17,740 nucleotides of DNA from Candidatus Kaiserbacteria bacterium RIFCSPLOWO2_01_FULL_54_20 (lineage in GTDB: Bacteria > Patescibacteriota > Minisyncoccia > Phycocordibacterales > UBA2100), in NCBI GenBank assembly GCA_001783355.1, contig MFMA01000012.1:1-17740 (forward strand), in the 5' to 3' direction. Numbering within the stretch: position 1 is the stretch's first letter; each line of letters starts with the position of its first letter. Of the stretch, positions 13,279 to 17,740 are shown one piece after another. Position numbers and translations under genes: made by a program. The notes beneath the pieces were generated by a model, which saw nothing but the letters and a program-made list of their open reading frames with translations, did not search any database and had not been told where the DNA came from.

Positions 13279-14922
13279 CTACGCTATGGGGAGCTCGACA
13301 ACGAATTTGGAACCCATGCCAGAGCCGCTTGACTCGGCCCAGATCTTGCCGCCGTGTGCCGCAACGATCTCCTTAGCAATGAAGAGGCCGTAGCCGGTCG
13401 AGTGGACGTTGATCTTCATTGAGTCTTTTCCGTGTCCGCCCTCGGTAAATAGGTTCTTCATGTCCTCCGTGGTGATGCCGACACCGTTATCCTTCACGGA
13501 GAATCGTAGTTTGTCGCCATCCGTGAGCCGAATTTCGACAGCGCCTGCGGGCGTGTACTTTATTGCGTTGTCTATCAAGTTCCGTATCACGTGCTGGCGC
13601 AGTTTATCTTCATCGCCCTTAATCATGAACGTACCCTCGCCAATGGTGGCGTCAATAAGAAGTCCTTTTTCGTCGGCGGCAGGCTTCATCTCAGCAACGA
13701 TATCAAGCACGTCCTTTTTGAAGTCGAAGGAATCTTTTCTATAACTCATCGTGCCTTTCTTCAGGTTCGAGGCGTCGAGTATCTCCATTACCGTGCGTAC
13801 TCCCCTTCTCACGGTCGCGAGCGCACCACGCGCCATTTCCTTGAGTTTCGGCGGAGTGCGAGCATAATCTCCTTCCGCTATCGACGCAAAACCAGCTTCG
13901 CTCTCCGTGAGATAACCTTTCACCTCGTGACTGATGAAGTGAAGAAGATTTTCCTGCTGTTGATTCACAACCTCCAATTCTTTCTCCTGCTTTTGAATGA
14001 GGATCCGCTGCTCTATCTCACGCCGCACGTTGCGCACGAGGATGTAGCCAAGAATACAAACAAGGATGAATGTGAGAATGGTGATAATGCGCACGTTCTC
14101 TATCCGACGGATGAACAAAAGTGAAAATACCAGAACTGACACGGCGATAACGAGCGCTTGCGACGTAATGACCTTAAGGTCGAATGTCTTGAATCGTATC
14201 GCGCTATAGGTGATGAATGCTACGAGAATAGGCATCCCAAAGAGCTTGTATTGTTCATACGACCAATCCACGTCGAGGAGAAACAGCACCAAAAAGTTTC
14301 CGGCGGAGAATACAAGGAGTGACAAAACGACACCGGTTGAGACAAGCGCCAATTGGTTACGCTCCGTTGGATTTGACGAGCGGCGGTAGCCCATCACACC
14401 CTTTACGATGATCCACGCAATGAAAAAGACCTCCACGAAGTAGATGTATTGCCAGAGGGGCCCCTCTATCGGTTCACGGTCGCAGTTGGTAAGGTCGTAA
14501 CCCAGAAGATTGTACGAGGTGTGTGCAAGAAGAAATATAGGAATAAATGTTGCGGCAGCTATGACCTTCTCACGGAACGATGGTTCTTCCCCACGATTTG
14601 CAAGGACGACGACTAAATACCATCCCGCCGCAAATATCAGCAGCTCGATCGGCGCCATCGCCGACCAGAAGAACATGATGTATTCGGGCTTTTCACTTGC
14701 CCATAGTACGAGGTCCGCATAAACCCAAGCGGCGAATGCCGCAGTCATAACGAAGAGCGCCCTATTTATCAAGGCACGGGGATTGTTGATCAGCACCGCG
14801 ACGCCAATTAGAAGTGACGCAACAAGCGGACCAAGATGTGAGTAGTAGATCAGCGGCGCAAAAACATTCTCGGAAAAGATAAGGAATCGTGCAGTATCCC
14901 AGCCACAGGCTAAAGGATCCAT
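13279..14922 (-). CDS. Membrane sensor histidine kinase
   Basis: This 547-residue protein senses through an N-terminal membrane region and autophosphorylates on histidine. Residues ~28-296 form about eight or nine TM helices, resembling the multi-helix N-terminal region seen on some kinases; no PAS, HAMP or periplasmic domain is evident. A short coiled coil (300-325, RREIEQRILIQKQEKELEV) leads to the H-box FISHEVKGYL with His332. The ATPase domain has the N-box NLIDNAIKYTP (Asn448, Asn452), the G1 box DNGVGI (Asp478) and the G2 box TGYGLFIAKEI (~509-519), all apparently functional. The H-box lacks the usual Leu-Arg-Thr-Pro. No response regulator is encoded in the window, so it is an orphan here. 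It lies two bases after the small TM gene. Ligand and target are unknown. Confidence 0.93.
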   Translation of the reverse strand: MDPLACGWDTARFLIFSENVFAPLIYYSHLGPLVASLLIGVAVLINNPRALINRALFVMTAAFAAWVYADLVLWASEKPEYIMFFWSAMAPIELLIFAAGWYLVVVLANRGEEPSFREKVIAAATFIPIFLLAHTSYNLLGYDLTNCDREPIEGPLWQYIYFVEVFFIAWIIVKGVMGYRRSSNPTERNQLALVSTGVVLSLLVFSAGNFLVLFLLDVDWSYEQYKLFGMPILVAFITYSAIRFKTFDLKVITSQALVIAVSVLVFSLLFIRRIENVRIITILTFILVCILGYILVRNVRREIEQRILIQKQEKELEVVNQQQENLLHFISHEVKGYLTESEAGFASIAEGDYARTPPKLKEMARGALATVRRGVRTVMEILDASNLKKGTMSYRKDSFDFKKDVLDIVAEMKPAADEKGLLIDATIGEGTFMIKGDEDKLRQHVIRNLIDNAIKYTPAGAVEIRLTDGDKLRFSVKDNGVGITTEDMKNLFTEGGHGKDSMKINVHSTGYGLFIAKEIVAAHGGKIWAESSGSGMGSKFVVELPIA

Positions 14923-14924
14923 AT

Positions 14925-15113
14925 TTATTCTTCTGGCGCGCCAGATATTCCCAATAAATTCGGAATAATCTCAGCTGGCTCGGGCACTGTTTCCGGATCC
15001 GTAAAGAAAATAAAATCTTTTTTTACGATCATCGTGAACCATACAACCACGAGACACGTCAAAAACACCAGACAGAAAAGCTCGAATTGCAAACGAGGAC
15101 TTAAAGATTTCAC
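14925..15113 (-). CDS. Small one-TM protein of unknown function
   Basis: I do not recognise this protein. From the GTG at 15111-15113 it has 62 residues: a basic start (KSLSPR), one hydrophobic helix (LFCLVFLTCLVVVWFTMIV), then an acidic, proline-rich tail (DPETVPEPAEIIPNLLG). An in-frame ATG at 15150-15152 would add 13 residues, but those codons overlap the SET gene and read like its shadow. The GTG lies seven bases after the SET stop with a G-run just before it, so I prefer it, with modest confidence. Two bases separate its stop from the kinase ATG. A small membrane partner of the kinase is conceivable but unproven. Confidence 0.55.
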   Translation of the reverse strand: MKSLSPRLQFELFCLVFLTCLVVVWFTMIVKKDFIFFTDPETVPEPAEIIPNLLGISGAPEE

Positions 15114-15120
15114 CCCCCCA

Positions 15121-15603
15121 TCATACCCTACCGTGGCGGCGCATATAGACATTCTGTAGAAATCTGGGTATATAGGGATAGTATCGTTTGTAAAGGCGCG
15201 GCGCGAGATATTGGATCGCGCGTATCGTTCTCCTACACTTTTTCGTGCCGCAGCGACACCGTACTTTCCAGTGGTCGACGTACTCGATGGTAGAGTAATC
15301 CAACGTCAGCTCTTCGCCTTTTTTGATGTCTCTGAGAGCATGGGCACGGCGTGGTGTTTTGAAACCCACACTCGGCTCACAAGAGTGGTTGATATATCGG
15401 AATGGTAACGCGGGATCAATCCATCGATTGATCGCTATGGGCATCCATATATCTTCACGTTTTGTTAGTCTACTCCCCGCGGGATACGCCTTATGGTGCA
15501 GTTTCCCTCGGAGGAGAGCGATGAACTCTCCTTTTCGAATGCTCTCGCCTGCGAATATGCCCAAACCTTGAATGGGGCTGCGCCGTATAATGATGTTTTT
15601 CAT
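15121..15603 (-). CDS. SET-domain protein lysine methyltransferase-like
   Basis: A 160-residue protein made almost entirely of a SET domain, the fold that transfers methyl from S-adenosylmethionine to lysine. Seen: GLGIFAGESIRKGEFI (13-28), the NHS motif in RYINHSCEPSVGF (Asn72-Ser74), KKGEELTLDYS with Asp102-Tyr103, and a post-SET zinc cluster CRCGTKKC (Cys116, Cys118, Cys123, probably with Cys75). The intact cluster suggests an active enzyme; the substrate is unknown (a ribosomal or chromatin protein is possible by analogy). A basic tail (RLYKRYYPYIPRF) follows. ATG 15603 overlaps the stop of the preceding membrane-protein gene as ATGA, so translation is coupled; an 11-codon upstream extension would only read into that gene. 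Confidence 0.9.
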   Translation of the reverse strand: MKNIIIRRSPIQGLGIFAGESIRKGEFIALLRGKLHHKAYPAGSRLTKREDIWMPIAINRWIDPALPFRYINHSCEPSVGFKTPRRAHALRDIKKGEELTLDYSTIEYVDHWKVRCRCGTKKCRRTIRAIQYLAPRLYKRYYPYIPRFLQNVYMRRHGRV

Positions 15604-16250
15604 GACAGGATCGCCTCGTTGTGACGGTAGCGCCACAGGGCTGTGTGTGCCGCAACGTATCCGTGCATGCAGATATTCGATAATGGATACAACATGAGTT
15701 CAGTTGCCCAACCGTTTTCAACGAACGTGACGACGGCAAGCAAAGTATATGCCAGCGACCATATTGTCCAGGGAACCGCGTGTTCGGTGTACGGGTGATT
15801 GTAGACTTGACGTAGCAGCGGATAAAAAGCTGTAAATGTCGTTATGTTAACGCAGATCAGGATAAGTATCTCGGTCAGGTCTTTATCTCTGTCAGCGATA
15901 AGTCCCTTCGCCAGCAATATCCAAGTGCCGAGATACACAAGAGTAAGTAGGATATCGAGAACGAACGAAAAACGCTCGAGAGTGTGGACAGGCCACCAAC
16001 CTCGTGCCTTTCTAAGCGCGTAGAACGCAACGAACACGCTCGAAAGCGCGCAGGCCGCGGGGAGCGCGAGAAGCGCGAAACTCGCGTCGCGATCCCACTC
16101 TACGATAAAAAGAAGGGTCGTGCCGTATGCGAACATGAGCCATGACGTGGCGTTCGGGCGGATATCGCGGCGCAGGATCTTGCTGCCGTAGAACGCATAT
16201 CCGGCGACCTGTAGTAGTGCCGCAAATATTCCGAGTTGTAGGGTCTCCAT
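15600..16250 (-). CDS. Seven-TM membrane protein, possibly PQ-loop/SWEET-like
   Basis: There is no firm name for this 216-residue protein. I count seven hydrophobic helices (about 3-22, 35-52, 56-78, 91-115, 124-145, 160-180, 184-205). The two outer triplets look like repeats: YGSKILRRDIRPNATSWLMF in the first matches YPLLRQVYNHP then AVPWTIWSLAY in the second. A 3+1+3 layout with a Tyr-Pro/Gly turn after the first helix and a Trp two lines later is that of PQ-loop transporters (SWEETs, KDEL-receptor-like), so a small-molecule carrier is a reasonable guess, not a demonstrated function. It overlaps the SET gene by four bases (ATGA). A 62-base gap separates it from the aminotransferase. Confidence 0.75.
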   Translation of the reverse strand: METLQLGIFAALLQVAGYAFYGSKILRRDIRPNATSWLMFAYGTTLLFIVEWDRDASFALLALPAACALSSVFVAFYALRKARGWWPVHTLERFSFVLDILLTLVYLGTWILLAKGLIADRDKDLTEILILICVNITTFTAFYPLLRQVYNHPYTEHAVPWTIWSLAYTLLAVVTFVENGWATELMLYPLSNICMHGYVAAHTALWRYRHNEAILS

Positions 16251-16259
16251 TGGTAGACT

Positions 16260-16313
16260 CTAGACCTTGCGGGCAATAAATTCAACTCTGCTCTGTGCGG
16301 AGAAAAAGGACAT
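16260..16313 (-). CDS. Tiny ORF coupled to the aminotransferase stop (17 aa)
   Basis: The aminotransferase stop overlaps an ATG (TGATG, 16315-16311). From it 17 codons run to TAG, encoding MSFFSAQSRVEFIARKV, ending nine bases before the start of the membrane-protein gene. It may be a translated leader that carries ribosomes across the 62-base gap, the stump of a degraded gene, or chance. There is no homology evidence. Confidence 0.25.
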   Translation of the reverse strand: MSFFSAQSRVEFIARKV

Positions 16314-17494
16314 CACGCTGAATTCTTAAGCCTCATGAGCCTCTTTGCCGCTTCGCGCACCTGTTCGACGGGCGGAACAAGGGCAATGCGCACGTAGCCG
16401 ACTCCCGGGTTTACGCCGCCTTCGCACGGGTCGGATATCAGACTGCCCGGCGTTACCACGATGCCGATCGAGGGATCAAGCAGTTTTCTAGCAAAATCCA
16501 TGTCGTTTCCGGGAACTTTTTGCCAAATGTAAAATGTCGCCGCTGAGTCTGCTTCCTCTAAGCCGATCGAGCGTAATGCCGGAAGCAAAATATCCCTTTT
16601 TTCTTTGTAGAGACGACGCATTGTCTCCACGTGTGTATCGTCGGCAAGCCCGCGTATCGCGGCGTCTTGCATCACGTGCGCAACGCCTGAGTCTATATTT
16701 GTCTTCAGTCGCTTAAAGATACTTATTATCCTCTCATCTCCGCACACGAAGCCGACGCGATAACCCGTCATGTTGTTCCTCTTGGAGAGTGAATAGAATG
16801 CGATTATCCCTTCGCGGTCGACTTCAAGGATCGAGGGCGGCGGCTCATCGTAGTAGATATCTATATAACACCCCTCGTCTGCGGCGATAATTATGTTGTG
16901 TCGATGTGCCCAATCTACGAGCCCTCTGTAATACTCACGCGAAGCGACAGCGCCCGTCGGCGAATTAGGGTAGTTTATCCAAATTATCTTCGTCTTCCGT
17001 GCGACATCCTCGGGTATCGCCTCGTAATCGATGAGGAACTTGTTCTCCGGCAGAAGCGGAACGAAATATGGCACACCCTCGGCAAAGATAGTACCCGTCT
17101 TGAAGGGCGGATATCCCGGTGAAGGGCAAATGACCACGTCGCCCGGCTCTATAAAACCTTCAGGGAAATTGAATATCGCCTCTTTTGAGCCCGCGCTCGA
17201 CGATATCTCCGTATCAGGATTAAGCGCGACACCGAATCTGCGGCTCATGTATCCTGCCGCTGCCGCGCGGAACTCCTTGCTGCCAATGTAGCTCGGATAT
17301 CCGCTCGTCGCGTGCGCTCGTCCCGACGGCGTCAGAGATTCCGCTATATACTCCGGCGTCGGCTCCGTCGGGTCACCTACTCCGAAATCTATCGGTACTA
17401 CTCCCTGTGCCTTCAGAGCCTCCACATTTTTGTCCATTTCCGCAAGAGCGTACGGTGGAAGAGACGACAACCTTTTTGAGGGTTTTATATCCAT
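16313..17494 (-). CDS. Class I/II PLP aminotransferase, diaminopimelate-type
   Basis: A fold-type I pyridoxal-phosphate aminotransferase of normal length (393 residues). Seen: DFGVGDPTEPTP (36-47), the substrate-region SGYPSYIGSKEFR (64-76), NYPNSPTG (174-181, Asn177), DEGCYIDIYYDE with Asp206, and the PLP-lysine motif SLSKRNNMTGYRVGF with Lys238 and Arg246. The SLSK..NM.GYR.GF form and the neighbour dapA point to a diaminopimelate-pathway enzyme (LL-DAP aminotransferase or N-succinyl/acetyl-DAP aminotransferase) providing mDAP for peptidoglycan or lysine; a general aspartate/alanine aminotransferase remains possible. The start codon abuts element C by one base, so the leader is element sequence with no Shine-Dalgarno. 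Confidence 0.88.
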   Translation of the reverse strand: MDIKPSKRLSSLPPYALAEMDKNVEALKAQGVVPIDFGVGDPTEPTPEYIAESLTPSGRAHATSGYPSYIGSKEFRAAAAGYMSRRFGVALNPDTEISSSAGSKEAIFNFPEGFIEPGDVVICPSPGYPPFKTGTIFAEGVPYFVPLLPENKFLIDYEAIPEDVARKTKIIWINYPNSPTGAVASREYYRGLVDWAHRHNIIIAADEGCYIDIYYDEPPPSILEVDREGIIAFYSLSKRNNMTGYRVGFVCGDERIISIFKRLKTNIDSGVAHVMQDAAIRGLADDTHVETMRRLYKEKRDILLPALRSIGLEEADSAATFYIWQKVPGNDMDFARKLLDPSIGIVVTPGSLISDPCEGGVNPGVGYVRIALVPPVEQVREAAKRLMRLKNSA

Positions 17495-17495
17495 A

Positions 17496-17629
17496 CCCGG
17501 TTAGTACAATTTCGAATTATTCCTGCCGTGGATGATCTGAAGACCGAATTGCAAAACGTAAAGTGTGGTCGAGTGCGATTCAAGTTGATGAATGTCCATA
17601 CCAAGGCGATTCGAAATTGTCCTACCGGG
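17496..17629. mobile_element. Inverted-repeat element C (MITE-like, 134 bp)
   Basis: It begins CCCGGTTAGTACAATTTCG and ends CGAAATTGTCCTACCGGG, bracketed by the 4-bp direct repeat CATA (17492-17495 and 17630-17633). The arms are essentially those of element A; the inner ends (CTGCCG, and GATGAAT..CATAC..AAGGCG) are also shared, while the middle differs. On the minus strand it is one uninterrupted frame of 43 codons from the ATG in the upstream repeat (17632) to TAA (17501-17503), six bases before the aminotransferase ATG. Removing the element leaves dapA TGA-CGCT-ATG aminotransferase. No transposase. Confidence 0.8.
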
Positions 17630-17636
17630 CATAGCG

Positions 17637-17740
17637 TCAGGGCGTAAGCTTGTACTCCTTGAGCATGGCGTCGAGTATTTTCCGCGAGGCGGCGGTCGGC
17701 GCACACATCGGCAATCGGTATACCAGATCGCAGAGGCCCA
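17637..17740 (-). CDS. dapA: 4-Hydroxy-tetrahydrodipicolinate synthase, C-terminal end (partial)
   Basis: The last 34 codons of a leftward gene are present: LCDLVYRLPMCAPT, then a terminal helix ASRKILDAMLKEYKL and TP-stop. The RLP followed by a helix with a near-terminal L-K-E-Y/L matches the end of DapA, the enzyme that condenses pyruvate with aspartate semialdehyde at the head of the diaminopimelate/lysine pathway. The catalytic lysine lies outside the window. The adjacent aminotransferase supports the call, which nevertheless rests on a short fragment. Confidence 0.7.
   Translation of the reverse strand, partial: GLCDLVYRLPMCAPTAASRKILDAMLKEYKLTP

Noticed and set aside
6841..17629. The four inverted-repeat elements as integron attC sites
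   Set aside because: They lack the RYYYAAC/GTTRRRY core sites, separate essential operon genes rather than cassettes, and carry 4-bp target duplications, which integrons do not make.
6841..17629. The four elements as REP/IS200-type hairpins
   Set aside because: REP and IS200/IS605 insertions do not create target duplications, and the GTAG/GGAG guide next to a short hairpin is not evident.
1..17740. CRISPR array, tRNA or rRNA genes
   Set aside because: No regularly spaced direct repeats and no cloverleaf or rRNA-like sequence were seen on either strand.

Overview
The window looks like a chromosomal segment of a candidate-phyla-radiation bacterium (Patescibacteria, probably a Parcubacteria/Kaiserbacteria-like lineage). 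This is inferred from gene content and style: very tight operons, few recognisable Shine-Dalgarno sequences, an archaeal-type AspRS, a small free-standing Ada-type zinc-binding protein, an 83-residue coiled-coil protein of a kind I associate with this group, and a histidine kinase whose H-box reads FISHEVK. No database search was possible.

Layout. Positions 1-1977 are transcribed rightward: the tail of an unidentified gene, a 56-residue Ada-type zinc-binding protein, an inverted heptamer-repeat element, a DEDD-type exonuclease, and (behind a promoter-like block and two back-to-back long hairpins) an unnamed protein with a transglutaminase-like Cys/His arrangement. Everything from 1982 to 17740 is transcribed leftward. 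In transcription order it reads: dapA (3' end only), a class I/II aminotransferase of the diaminopimelate type, a 7-TM membrane protein, a SET-domain protein, a small one-TM protein, a membrane histidine kinase, a coiled-coil protein, trpS, aspS, scpA, scpB, a D-Ala-D-Ala carboxypeptidase-family protein, mraY, ftsW, murG, gltX and a coiled-coil M23 peptidase.

How the genes fit together. DapA and the aminotransferase feed diaminopimelate/lysine synthesis; MraY, FtsW and MurG carry out the membrane steps of peptidoglycan synthesis; the DD-peptidase and M23 enzyme remodel the wall; ScpA/ScpB belong to the SMC chromosome-condensation complex; three aminoacyl-tRNA synthetases are interspersed. The block 7-TM/SET/1-TM/kinase looks like a co-transcribed sensory or modification unit with no response regulator in view.

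Main discovery candidate. Four gene junctions (ftsW/mraY, mraY/DD-peptidase, DD-peptidase/scpB, aminotransferase/dapA) each hold a 131-139 bp element that begins CCCGGT, ends ACCGGG, has long imperfect terminal inverted repeats and is bracketed by an exact 4-bp direct repeat (CATA, TGTA, CTCA, CATA). No transposase is present, so they look like non-autonomous mobile elements. Unlike ordinary MITE copies, the two arms of each element have changed together: TTTCGAAT is matched in two copies, TTTGGCAT in the others, and ACAATTT/AAATTGT becomes AAACTTT/AAAGTTT. That is compensatory variation expected if folding matters. Two elements end one base before a start codon, one supplies the last seven codons and stop of scpB, and removing two of them in silico restores typical 4-6 nt operon junctions.
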